A stretch of DNA of 64,000 nt. Source: Thiomicrorhabdus sp. ZW0627. Lineage in GTDB: Bacteria > Pseudomonadota > Gammaproteobacteria > Thiomicrospirales > Thiomicrospiraceae. Position 1 is the first letter of the stretch. Each line of letters starts with the position of its first letter. Location: the NCBI RefSeq assembly GCF_029767005.1, contig NZ_JARUQR010000005.1, positions 91,679-155,678 on the forward strand, given 5' to 3'. Positions 40,160-48,206 of this stretch are shown here, one piece after another. A program made the position numbers and the translations under genes. The notes under the pieces are model-generated. The model did no database searches. It was not told the DNA's origin and saw only the letters and a list, made by a program, of their open reading frames with translations.

Positions 40160-41104
40160 TCAAAGCGCCTCGTCCGGATGGGCGCACGCCAATTCCTGTG
40201 CAGTGACGAAACGGGTAATCAAGGCCGCATCATCCGCACTTAAATGCTCGAACTTGAACGAAACCCGCTGAATCTGTACATGCGGGATTTCAGCGTTAGA
40301 GACATCAAGCAAACTCGCCGGCATGATATTGACCACATCCGCATAAGCGTAAAGCACATGCTCTTCAATCTTCATCAGCACACAGACCCGATCACGCAAG
40401 CTAAACTGTTGAGTCGATTCGAGCGCGATTCCACCTGCACTCAGATTCACGGGATGCACCAACCAGTCATTGGGATGCGGTACTACATGGCTCACAGCCT
40501 TCAGATTCGTGTAAGCGGATTCGTACACATTCAGTTTTGCAATCAGATCAACCAACACCAATGCCAACCAATTCTCTTGCTCAGCCAGAATGGAAAGGTT
40601 GTGCAGATACTCTTCGCCACTAAACAGGCCTCGAGTCGAAGCGGAATAAAATACAACCTCACCCTCGACGCTGCGATTGACCATTTCCAACAACTCGCGC
40701 ACGATGTCGTCAATACGCTGGTAAACCGCTTCAATCAATGGAAACACTTTGGTTGAATGGCAACTCTCTGGGGGACAAATTCTGTGATCACCATCCAAAC
40801 GCTCATAGAAATCTTCGTGATGACGCGGATCGCGCCCTTCCATCAGCTCGTCAAGCATGAAAGCTAGAAAGTCGATGCGCTGGTCGATCTCACTGAACAA
40901 CTCCACCGCGCCGTTTTCAATATGGTGCTCGTCTTTGAACAGACGTTGGATTTCGGTATTGGCCTCTTCAACTCTTTGCTTCTGAGTAGCAGGAAGGATA
41001 AAAGCGGGGGAAATGTTTTCTGTACCGTAGCCCTCCTCCAACGGATGGATATAGACCGGCAGTTCGACATTGATGCGGAAAAACTCACGCTTGTTCTCTT
41101 GCAA
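40160..41104 (-). CDS. PilZ-domain protein, probable c-di-GMP receptor
   Basis: The 314-residue product starts with the KREFFRINVELPVY segment and has a C-terminal PilZ region with the NLSAGGIALES signature (residues about 224-234) and an upstream charged stretch that could supply the Arg motif. The middle 150 residues are helical and unrecognised. The start is a TTG, chosen because a perfect AGGAGG lies 6 nt before it. It sits between the short siroheme dehydrogenase and the BFD-like gene. A role as a c-di-GMP effector fits the EAL protein elsewhere in the window but is inference. Confidence 0.82.
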   Translation of the reverse strand: MQENKREFFRINVELPVYIHPLEEGYGTENISPAFILPATQKQRVEEANTEIQRLFKDEHHIENGAVELFSEIDQRIDFLAFMLDELMEGRDPRHHEDFYERLDGDHRICPPESCHSTKVFPLIEAVYQRIDDIVRELLEMVNRSVEGEVVFYSASTRGLFSGEEYLHNLSILAEQENWLALVLVDLIAKLNVYESAYTNLKAVSHVVPHPNDWLVHPVNLSAGGIALESTQQFSLRDRVCVLMKIEEHVLYAYADVVNIMPASLLDVSNAEIPHVQIQRVSFKFEHLSADDAALITRFVTAQELACAHPDEAL

Positions 41105-41204
41105 ACCAAACCTCCTGGCAACGCTGACAACGATGGTTAACAGCCATAACTATACGAGAAAGCACTACGGCGCACAAGACAGAGGACGATTAAACGTCTT
41201 TCGT

Positions 41205-41573
41205 TTAAAGGTCAATAATCGCCGGCAGCATGAAATCGCAAATTTCCGCCTGCCCCGCGACATTGATTGGAATGTTGTGATGCTTGCAATAACGAAACAC
41301 CGCTTGTGTAATTGAATCGTCCTCAATCGCTGAAATCACGTATTTAGGATGTGGCAGGTGCGCCATCGTATCCGCGGAGAAAGTATCGACGTCCCAAACA
41401 ATATCACCATTGGCCAAATGGTGCTTCATCTCGGACTTGAGTTCGGGCGCAATGACCGTGACGATCGCTCCCGCTTTGATGAATTGATCTGCCCTACGTG
41501 CCGCAATGGAACCACCACCGACGACCAAGCAGTGTTCGTTCTTAATGTTGATCCAAATCGGTAAATAGCCCAT
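41205..41573 (-). CDS. Short precorrin-2 dehydrogenase (siroheme synthase N-terminal domain)
   Basis: NAD-dependent step of siroheme synthesis, oxidising precorrin-2 to sirohydrochlorin. The Rossmann motif VVGGGSIAARRA is at about residue 17, followed by the conserved SAIEDDSITQAVF and PINVAGQAEICDFMLPA. The protein stops at residue 122, just after the FxxPA motif, so the dimerisation and ferrochelatase part present in Met8/CysG (about 200+ residues) is missing. Reading all three frames downstream shows no continuation. The SD GAGGAG is well placed. Tandem repeats lie just upstream. It may be a real minimal form or a truncated gene. Confidence 0.8.
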   Translation of the reverse strand: MGYLPIWINIKNEHCLVVGGGSIAARRADQFIKAGAIVTVIAPELKSEMKHHLANGDIVWDVDTFSADTMAHLPHPKYVISAIEDDSITQAVFRYCKHHNIPINVAGQAEICDFMLPAIIDL

Positions 41574-41616
41574 TTTGGCACTCCTCTTTTATTCACTCGA
41601 ACAATCTACAACAAAC

Positions 41617-41646
41617 CCAAAACCAAAACCAAAACCAAAACCAAAA
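41617..41646. repeat. Hexanucleotide tandem repeat (CCAAAA)5
   Basis: Five perfect CCAAAA units on the plus strand, which read TTTTGG toward the precorrin-2 dehydrogenase gene on the minus strand. They sit 44-73 nt before that gene's start codon, where changes in copy number would alter promoter or leader spacing. Confidence 0.9.
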
Positions 41647-41647
41647 A

Positions 41648-41691
41648 ACATTATTCCTTTAAAAACATTATTCCTTTAAAAACATTACCTT
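41648..41691. repeat. 17-bp tandem repeat, about 2.6 copies
   Basis: The unit ACATTATTCCTTTAAAA occurs twice perfectly and then partially, directly next to the hexamer repeat. Together they form a 75-bp repetitive block at the left edge of the A+T-rich island. Confidence 0.9.
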
Positions 41692-41845
41692 ATCAAAACA
41701 ACAAGAATTAATTAAGTACATTAGCGCATAAAATGGCATAAATTTGGTGCAAATCCCATTCAAACGGCTACTGATTTGGATTTTTACTATACAAATGTCG
41801 TTTTGGAGCCTTTGAATAAACCTATATTTTGAACAAGTGGAAAAT

Positions 41846-41881
41846 AAAAAAAGCCCACCCAGTCCAATGACCGGATGAGCC
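41846..41881 (-). terminator. Intrinsic terminator at the left of the A+T-rich island
   Basis: On the minus strand GGCTCATCCGGTC pairs with GGACTGGGTGGGC (12 pairs including three G-T wobbles, ATTG loop), followed by seven Ts. It would end transcripts coming from the unrecognised gene at 42070-43329. Confidence 0.85.
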
Positions 41882-42069
41882 TCTCCACTCTGATTATTCT
41901 AGTTGTATTTAATTAAAAGCGTAGATTAGTCCAAAAACTATTTATTCAATACTTTCAATAAGTTACAAAAAACGCACTTTTAAACAAACCGACTTAACAT
42001 ATTGAAATATATGGAAATTGCACCAGAGTAAACCAAAAATATTATCTTGTATAAACAGTAACTCTTTAA

Positions 42070-43329
42070 TCAAAAAAATTTAGTTAATTCATTCTCAATT
42101 TCTAAAATTTTTTCATCTAAATATTTGGATGTAATTTTCATATTTAACCTTTTGATTTTTTCAACAGGATTAGAAATCTTAAATTTCAATTCTTGATTCA
42201 TAGATGCATCCAGGTCTTCATGAAATTCATACTCATCTAAAAATACTGTAAAAACGCGCTTATCTCGATCATCTGTTAAAATGCATCTAACAGGGCAGGC
42301 TTTTGCTAATTTAACGAATTTATTATCAAATGAAGCAAAAAAAGGAACAAAAAAATCACTTCGATAACTCTTAGAAGCCAACGTTTCTTGATACCTAAAA
42401 GCAAATAAATCCCAAGACATTCCTCTTATTTTTTTTATCGATTTTTTTCCTAATTGGCTAATAGGGTTGAAGAAGTCAAAATCGCCACCATATTTCAAAA
42501 ATTTCCAAGCAAAATAGATTTCTGATTTAGCAAATTTTCCAATAGTATCAAGTGTGAACCCTACCAGCTCTGCTAATTGGTCACTTAAAACCGTACTTTT
42601 ATTTTGTTTTAATATGACTGCCTTCAACAAAATAATATAAAGACTCTTCCTTCTATCCAACAAATTCAAAACATCTTTACTCGTTTGGAATAAATGAAGT
42701 GTCTCTATTGCCCTCCTTCCCGCAAAATCCCTGCCCTCATTAAATCGAGGCAAAGCAATATCAAAGTCATCGGGATCGTAGTTCAGATGATCAAATCTTT
42801 TAAGCGCCCGAACTGTATTGAAGGGACGATCATTTTCTTCTTTCATTGAATCCAGAAGATTTTCAATAATAAAAAATGAATAATCAAAATTGAATCCATC
42901 ATCTTCTCCTTCTTTTATAAACCTAACCAACTCCTCAAAGCGATCTTGATCCTTATCTAAACTCCCTCCGTTTTCCCAAACTCGAAATTTCTCGGCCGCG
43001 TTAGAATCAAGACTTAATGAATAATCCAAAGGAATTTTAATTTTTCCTTCAATTAAAGTGCGTCTAAACAATTCATCCGAGTAGAACAATAATCCAGAAC
43101 CATAAAAGAACTTCTTTAGTACAGGACAATCTTCTTCAATTTTTTTTAATGGATAATTTGAAAAGTCTGTTTCTATATTATTTGTGGAATATATAAGCTT
43201 AAGCCCTTTAAATAACTCTCTATTCCCTTCTATTAACTTTAAGAAACTATCTTGCGGATCATGTAGAACAATCACCTCCAACAACTCTTGAATCCTTTCT
43301 ATTCTTTGCTCTGGGCTTTCTATCATCAT
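42070..43329 (-). CDS. Unrecognised protein encoded in an A+T-rich island
   Basis: I do not recognise this 419-residue protein. It is soluble, with no signal peptide or membrane helix, rich in Phe, Lys, Asp and Glu, and largely helical in appearance, with a charged C-terminal helix. Codon use is strongly A/T-ending, unlike all neighbours, which suggests recent transfer. AAGGA lies just before the ATG at 43329. Acidic positions in PLDYSLSLDSNAAEKF (about residue 105) and FFVPFFASFDNKFVKL (about 345) have the flavour of PIN-like nuclease ends, but this is a weak impression. It is a single-gene insertion between the siroheme gene and the PDO-reductase. A defence or toxin role is possible but unsupported. 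Confidence 0.75.
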   Translation of the reverse strand: MMIESPEQRIERIQELLEVIVLHDPQDSFLKLIEGNRELFKGLKLIYSTNNIETDFSNYPLKKIEEDCPVLKKFFYGSGLLFYSDELFRRTLIEGKIKIPLDYSLSLDSNAAEKFRVWENGGSLDKDQDRFEELVRFIKEGEDDGFNFDYSFFIIENLLDSMKEENDRPFNTVRALKRFDHLNYDPDDFDIALPRFNEGRDFAGRRAIETLHLFQTSKDVLNLLDRRKSLYIILLKAVILKQNKSTVLSDQLAELVGFTLDTIGKFAKSEIYFAWKFLKYGGDFDFFNPISQLGKKSIKKIRGMSWDLFAFRYQETLASKSYRSDFFVPFFASFDNKFVKLAKACPVRCILTDDRDKRVFTVFLDEYEFHEDLDASMNQELKFKISNPVEKIKRLNMKITSKYLDEKILEIENELTKFF

Positions 43330-43406
43330 ATGTCCTTATATTTAATGATACATTTAATCGATCACTTATAGCACTAAGCTTTAGCTCAACAAATCTCCAA
43401 TCTTAT

Positions 43407-45038
43407 TTATAATTCAAGAAGATACCGATCCGCCGCTAAAGCCGCTTTGGCTCCTGCACCGGAAGCGATAACGACTTGTTTGTCGATGTCGTCAGTGACG
43501 TCTCCGGCCGCGAACAATCCCGGCAATTGGGTGGCTTGGTTTCTGTCTACCGGCACTTCTCCGGCCGGATTCAATTCAATCAAATTCTTCAAAGCCGCGC
43601 TGTTCGGCACCAGTCCGATTTCCAAAAACACACCATCCACGGCAAGGTCTTCAAGTGATTCACCTTCGGTGGTCGCCAAACGCACGCCTTCCAGTTTTTC
43701 CTTACCGAAATATTCCCGTACCTGTGCATTCAAGTGAAAATGCACCTGTCCTTCCGACTGTTTGGCTTCTTCCACCAGCACCGGATCGGCATTAAAGGTG
43801 TCTGACAAATGAACAATGTGAATTTCCTTGGCATAGCGCATTAGGTCACGCACCGCGGTAAAAGCGGAGTTTCCGCCACCGACCACGGCCACGCGCTTAT
43901 CTTTGTATAGCGGTGCGTCGCAAGTAGCGCACCAGGCAATACCTCTACCGATGAATCGTTCCTCGCCCGGTACGTTCAAACGGCGATTGCGCTTACCGGC
44001 ACAATAGATGACCGTTTTGCCCTTGTAGTGCTGATCGTCATCGGTATGGACGACGAACACATCGCCCTCTTTTTCAATACGGATTACATCGCTATGCAGA
44101 CGTTCGGCAACCGGATAGGCCTCTACATGATGTCTCATGGCCTCCGCCAGATCTGCCCCGCCAACCTGAACCAATCCCGGATAGTTTTCGATAGTGGCGG
44201 TGTCATTAATCTGCCCGCCCGCCTTGGAACCGATCAACGCCGTATGACGTCCTTTGCGTTGCGAATACAGCGCGGCAGTCAAACCGGCGGGACCGGCCCC
44301 AACCACAATCACATCGTAAAGATCCGTCTCCTTGACTTCCGACACTTTACGCATGCCTTTGGCTTCTCTCAGCATGGCTTCAAGGCGCTCATAACTATCA
44401 GGATCGGCAACTTTCAAAATTTCCATCACCGCTTGATCCGCCGCTAATGCACCTTCGAATCCACGCTGACCATTCACAACCGTCAGCGGCGTGCCGTGAA
44501 CGTCGTAAAGATTGATTAGAGCCGGGAATTCGGAGGCGTCGACCATATCGGCACGGATCAATGGGTTCGCCACGGCCAGTTGATGAGCAAGATGAACCAT
44601 TCGCGGACAATATGGGCAGGCCAGTGTGACCATCACTTGCAGGTGCAGTGGATGAGTGAAAGTGGAAGCCATGGCCGTCAACATTGGGTCAAGGCCTTCA
44701 GGTCCTTGCGAAACAATGCGGACCGCTTCAAGCAACGAACCAAATTCATACCCGCCGGTCATACCGTAAAATCGGATTCCGTAATCCTTCTCCCCCACAA
44801 CCACTGTTGCGGGTGCTTTATCCACGCCGTATTCGATGGCTTCTTTGGAATCGAGAAGATGAACCTCCAGCGACAATTTGTCGCTGAGTTTGACGAGGTC
44901 TTGAAGTAATTCGTGCTGTTCGTCGCAGGCACCGCAAGCGTGCGGCTGGGTGAACAAAATCAGTTTTACGGGATCGGCCAGTTCTTGCAGTTGTTTGTCG
45001 ATTTCCTGTGCAACGTCATCGGTAATCAAATGGCTCAC
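43407..45038 (-). CDS. Protein disulfide oxidoreductase-thioredoxin reductase fusion (AhpF-like)
   Basis: Flavoprotein dithiol system in one 543-residue chain. Residues 1 to about 225 are two thioredoxin folds with CGAC (35-38) and CPYC (141-144), like archaeal PDO/glutaredoxin-like proteins. The rest is a thioredoxin reductase with FAD motif GAGPAG (247-252), redox pair CATC (370-373) and NADPH motif GGGNSA (387-392). In AhpF only the second N-terminal CxxC is kept; here both are. The start is GTG at 45038 with AGGAGG 6 nt upstream. No ahpC is adjacent, so the partner may be a peroxiredoxin or another thiol protein elsewhere. Confidence 0.92.
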   Translation of the reverse strand: MSHLITDDVAQEIDKQLQELADPVKLILFTQPHACGACDEQHELLQDLVKLSDKLSLEVHLLDSKEAIEYGVDKAPATVVVGEKDYGIRFYGMTGGYEFGSLLEAVRIVSQGPEGLDPMLTAMASTFTHPLHLQVMVTLACPYCPRMVHLAHQLAVANPLIRADMVDASEFPALINLYDVHGTPLTVVNGQRGFEGALAADQAVMEILKVADPDSYERLEAMLREAKGMRKVSEVKETDLYDVIVVGAGPAGLTAALYSQRKGRHTALIGSKAGGQINDTATIENYPGLVQVGGADLAEAMRHHVEAYPVAERLHSDVIRIEKEGDVFVVHTDDDQHYKGKTVIYCAGKRNRRLNVPGEERFIGRGIAWCATCDAPLYKDKRVAVVGGGNSAFTAVRDLMRYAKEIHIVHLSDTFNADPVLVEEAKQSEGQVHFHLNAQVREYFGKEKLEGVRLATTEGESLEDLAVDGVFLEIGLVPNSAALKNLIELNPAGEVPVDRNQATQLPGLFAAGDVTDDIDKQVVIASGAGAKAALAADRYLLEL

Positions 45039-45120
45039 ACCTCACCTCCTATGATTTTAAGAGAGCTTTGATTCGCATTTATCCGCACTGAAATTGAAGC
45101 ATAATCCGCTTTGTTTTGGC

Positions 45121-45147
45121 AAACAAAATACCTCGCTTATTGCGAGG
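45121..45147 (-). terminator. Intrinsic terminator ending the 12-gene block
   Basis: On the minus strand CCTCGC, AATAA loop, GCGAGG and then TATTTTGTTTG form a 6-bp GC-rich hairpin with a T-rich tail, 50 nt after the amidase stop. It marks the 3' end of the gene run that begins at 59312. Confidence 0.75.
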
Positions 45148-45167
45148 TTTAATAATCGTATCGAACT

Positions 45168-45181
45168 GAACAGGCCTGTTC
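45168..45181. repeat. 14-bp palindrome GAACAGGCCTGTTC
   Basis: Intergenic full copy of the recurrent CAGGCCTG-centred palindrome, lying between the terminator and the stop codon of the amidase gene. Confidence 0.75.
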
Positions 45182-45197
45182 ATTTCATTTATTCAAC

Positions 45198-46070
45198 TTA
45201 AATCAGTTGAAGTTCATCCTGAAGCGGCCAGTCACGGTAATTGAAGACCTGTCCGCTGTTACGGATTTCACGCGATTTAGCTAAATCCAGTTCGGCAAAC
45301 ACCCATTGTGCCGATGCATCCCCTGCTTCGGCCAGAATCCCGTTTTCTGGAAAGCCGTAATCGATTGGCGTATAGATGCTGGCCAGACCGGTATTGATGT
45401 CCACCGCTTCCGACCAAGGCGCTTCGCCCGCCGTCGGCGACTGCACGACATAGCACTGGTTTTCCAATGCTCGCGCCTGGCACCCCACTCTCACACGATG
45501 AAATCCTGCCTCGGTATCGGTGCAACTCGGCACCAGAATCAGATCGGCTCCGGCACGTACCTGCTGATGAGCGATCATCGGAAATTCCGAGTCGTAACAG
45601 ATATTAATTCCGATCATGCCCAAATCGGTCGGAATGACCTGAATCTCTTTCCCCGCCGAAATAAGCCATTGCTCATTTTCAAAACGGGTCATGATCAATT
45701 TATCCTGAAAACCCAGAATACTTTCCGGTTCATAGAGCGTGGCTCGGTTTCGAAAACGACCATTTTTCAATTGTAAAGGAAAACTCGCCCCCAAAATGAG
45801 GCAGTTGTACTGACTTGCAAGACTCAAATGCAGTGCTTCTACATCTTGATATAACGTCTGCATTTCATAAAGTTGTTTGTTCAAATCCCGGTAGACGGTT
45901 TCACCGAACAAGGACGCCAATTCCATACTGCCGTATTCGGGAAACACCAGCAGTTGCGCATTTTGGGCCGTGGCTGACGCAACCCAATCTTCCAGCTTAC
46001 TCGCATAATCATCCCATTGCCGGAAAAAACCGATGTCGTACTGGGCCGAAGCGACTTTAAACGCACTCAT
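45198..46070 (-). CDS. Nitrilase-family carbon-nitrogen hydrolase
   Basis: Amidase-type enzyme with the Glu-Lys-Cys triad at Glu45 (LVFPEYGS), Lys124 (GFQDKLIMTRFE) and Cys158 (GINICYDSEFP). The ATG at 46070 (MSAFKVASAQYD) overlaps the upstream GNAT stop by 4 nt and gives 290 residues. In many genomes a GNAT acetyltransferase and this amidase are one fused polypeptide; here they are two coupled genes, implying a shared small-amide or polyamine-like substrate. The substrate is not predictable from sequence. Last gene before the terminator. Confidence 0.9.
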   Translation of the reverse strand: MSAFKVASAQYDIGFFRQWDDYASKLEDWVASATAQNAQLLVFPEYGSMELASLFGETVYRDLNKQLYEMQTLYQDVEALHLSLASQYNCLILGASFPLQLKNGRFRNRATLYEPESILGFQDKLIMTRFENEQWLISAGKEIQVIPTDLGMIGINICYDSEFPMIAHQQVRAGADLILVPSCTDTEAGFHRVRVGCQARALENQCYVVQSPTAGEAPWSEAVDINTGLASIYTPIDYGFPENGILAEAGDASAQWVFAELDLAKSREIRNSGQVFNYRDWPLQDELQLI

Positions 46071-46654
46071 GCCAACTCCTTCATCCAGAAGGTCATGGGC
46101 TTGGGAGATTCGGTTTCTTCCCCGATTTCTTTCCAACTGAATTCGGTCTGCAATTGCGGCTGAATCTGATAACCTCGATTCATCCAGAACTGATTCAACG
46201 GCACATAATCCGCAGGACGCAAAGGATGATCTTCAGAACGCTGTACAGCACAGAAACAGATGTATTTGTAGCCGTATTCTTTCGCGTGCGCTTCACGGTG
46301 TTCAAAGAAAGCTACACCCGCACCCTGTCCACGATACTCGGACAACAGCACCGATTCGCCACAATAGAAAATCTCGTCAATAGGATAACTAGCCGTTACA
46401 AAAGGGGCTTGGACATTCGGTGTTTCTTCACTCAAAGGAATGCCCGTCGAAGCGCCAACAATCTGATCGCCATCCCACGCCAGAACCACAACACTGTCTT
46501 TGGATTTGATATAGGTTTGCAGATAACGCTCTTCATAGGCCATCTCCCCCTCATAAAGATAAGGAAATTCCCGAAACACCTTAATGCGCAAGCGAGCCAG
46601 ATCGGGCAAATGCTTCAGAAGCACCTCGCCCGAAAGCCGTTCAAGCCTTAACAT
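46067..46654 (-). CDS. GNAT-family acetyltransferase
   Basis: Single-domain N-acetyltransferase of 195 residues from ATG 46654. The acetyl-CoA pyrophosphate loop is YRGQGAGVAF near residue 109, preceded by the beta-strand EIFYCGESVLLSE. The ATG overlaps the stop of the NTF2-like gene (TGATG), and its own stop overlaps the amidase start, so the three genes are translationally chained. The substrate is probably an amine that the downstream amidase can also process; this is inference from recurring pairing. Confidence 0.88.
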   Translation of the reverse strand: MLRLERLSGEVLLKHLPDLARLRIKVFREFPYLYEGEMAYEERYLQTYIKSKDSVVVLAWDGDQIVGASTGIPLSEETPNVQAPFVTASYPIDEIFYCGESVLLSEYRGQGAGVAFFEHREAHAKEYGYKYICFCAVQRSEDHPLRPADYVPLNQFWMNRGYQIQPQLQTEFSWKEIGEETESPKPMTFWMKELA

Positions 46655-47061
46655 CAAGCCTCCACCTGGCTAATCCAGTCCGCAAGGTTATAGTAATTAG
46701 TGACGCGGGCAACTTTTCCGTCACGAATTTCAAAGAACGCACCCGCTGGCAGTACATAGGTTTGACCGTTGGCTTCAGGCAAACCTTCATCGGTATTGAG
46801 GTATTCGCCGTTCACCACAAATTCCGCCGCAGCACGCGTACCATCTTCACTGACCATAATAACCATATCGGTTAGTTGCTCGCGGTAGTGATGGTTCATT
46901 CTTTCCATAAAGGCGGCGAAAACATCTTTACCAATTTCTCTGCCACCCTGATTGATGTCATGAACCACATCTTCGGTCAACAAGCTAAGAAAAGTGTCCA
47001 TATCCTGACGGTTGAAAGCGTCGTAATACGCTTGAATCAATTTTAGCGAAGCGTTTTGCAT
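46654..47061 (-). CDS. NTF2/SnoaL-like protein (ketosteroid isomerase-related)
   Basis: Small cone-shaped alpha+beta fold protein of 135 residues from ATG 47061 (MQNASLKLIQAYYDAF); ATG 47076 would add five residues. Features include the helix followed by LSLLTEDVVHDINQGG, the central beta-strands GTRAAAEFVVNGEY, and a final GKVARVTNYYNLADW. Members of this fold may be enzymes or ligand binders. The conserved DINQGG and YVLPAGAFFE stretches match the family often encoded with GNAT/amidase genes. Function unknown. Confidence 0.82.
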   Translation of the reverse strand: MQNASLKLIQAYYDAFNRQDMDTFLSLLTEDVVHDINQGGREIGKDVFAAFMERMNHHYREQLTDMVIMVSEDGTRAAAEFVVNGEYLNTDEGLPEANGQTYVLPAGAFFEIRDGKVARVTNYYNLADWISQVEA

Positions 47062-47135
47062 ATTTGGATTCCGCATTGGTTAAGTAAACTAAATTGCGGA
47101 CATTATAAGAGCCCTTTCCCAAACCTAAAAACAAT

Positions 47136-48185
47136 TTAAAACGTTAAGTCGGCTGCATCCACCAGCTCATCGATAAAACGAAGTTTACCCTTAACAACCG
47201 GCGACAGCACAAATGGGTAAGGATCGGCCATACCCATACTGCGGTTAAGCGCATTCATTACTTGGGAAACCCGGCTCCACTCATCGAACCAGTTATCGAA
47301 ATCGTTCTGCTTAGGCTCGTAAACACTCAAGCCGTAACTCACCGCCGTCTCCAAGGTATCGACAATGTGCAAATAGTGCGCCCAGGTTTCCGCCCAGTCC
47401 TCGTGCGGGTGGCTACTTGCATACAGCGTGATATAACGGCTCATCCAGTGATTTTTATTGCCCCGGTCGTAATAGCGCTGCAAAGCCTGCTCATAATCTT
47501 CACGCTCGTCGCCGAACACATCTCTAAAAGCGCCCTCAAGATGCCGGTCGGCAATCAGCTTCTGCCAGTAATAATGGCCGATTTCATGACGGAAGTGCCC
47601 AAGCAAAGTGCGGTAGCGTTCGCCCATCTGCTCTTTCATAGTGTGCAGGAAACCTTCGTCTGCCTCAGCGGCATTCAAGGTAATCAAACCGTTGGTATGG
47701 CCTGTCAGCACATGTTCCAAGGTGACATTGGGATTACTCCGTTTGTCCTCCAAAAAGTCGAACTTCAAGTCCCGGTTCATATCTCCACCGAATGGAGAAT
47801 AGATCTTCAACTCCAATAAGGTATACATTAGCTGACGTTTCGCCCGCTCTAGCTGGCGCCAACGTTTCGGATTCTTCTCCTGATTCAAGTCCGGAATGAT
47901 TCGCGTGGTACGGCAGGAAATGCATTGGCATTCGTCTTCACTGTCTTCCAGACTGATTAGCCAGTTACAATTCACCTCGGAATCGCGCAGCTGACAAATG
48001 CGAAGCCCCTCAATCTTGGCGTTAGTTTTGACCGAAGGGTGCGGGTAGAACAGATGGTCCCGACGAATTTCACCGCTCCACATGGTCTGAATGCCCGGAT
48101 CGTAAGCGAGGTCGCGACCGCATTCTTCGCAGAACAGATTGTGAAAGAAAACCTCATGCCCACAGTGACAAAAAAAGCGCTTCAT
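47136..48185 (-). CDS. Putative zinc metallopeptidase with N-terminal zinc ribbon
   Basis: 349 residues. The N-terminus is a zinc ribbon with Cys6, Cys8, Cys19 and Cys22, followed by a second Cys cluster (Cys86, Cys88, Cys91). The C-terminal two thirds carry HEIGH (200-204) in FRHEIGHYYW and further conserved acidic/His positions in HEDWAETWAHY, as in the family often annotated putative zinc-binding metallopeptidase (PF15887-like). It follows the Alpha-E gene by 21 nt. Such peptidases recur next to Alpha-E/ATP-grasp/transglutaminase genes, so it may trim or release a ligated product. No export signal, so cytoplasmic. Confidence 0.85.
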   Translation of the reverse strand: MKRFFCHCGHEVFFHNLFCEECGRDLAYDPGIQTMWSGEIRRDHLFYPHPSVKTNAKIEGLRICQLRDSEVNCNWLISLEDSEDECQCISCRTTRIIPDLNQEKNPKRWRQLERAKRQLMYTLLELKIYSPFGGDMNRDLKFDFLEDKRSNPNVTLEHVLTGHTNGLITLNAAEADEGFLHTMKEQMGERYRTLLGHFRHEIGHYYWQKLIADRHLEGAFRDVFGDEREDYEQALQRYYDRGNKNHWMSRYITLYASSHPHEDWAETWAHYLHIVDTLETAVSYGLSVYEPKQNDFDNWFDEWSRVSQVMNALNRSMGMADPYPFVLSPVVKGKLRFIDELVDAADLTF

Positions 48186-48206
48186 TAAACCCCTTTCCTA
48201 CACATG

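Larger units (their letters stand above)
41574..42069. other. Gene-free A+T-rich stretch with tandem repeats and a terminator
   Basis: This 496-nt interval holds a hexamer repeat, a 17-bp repeat and a strong terminator (listed separately). Between the terminator and the stop of the unrecognised gene are about 190 nt in which I see no ORF, tRNA or recognisable RNA family. Composition is clearly richer in A+T than the surrounding housekeeping genes. Confidence 0.7.

Noticed and set aside
41160..41204. Frameshift as the cause of the short precorrin-2 dehydrogenase
   Set aside because: All three minus-strand frames after the stop were read; none gives the expected continuation of the family.
41617..41691. 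CRISPR array
   Set aside because: Units are contiguous short tandem repeats without spacers, and no cas genes are present.
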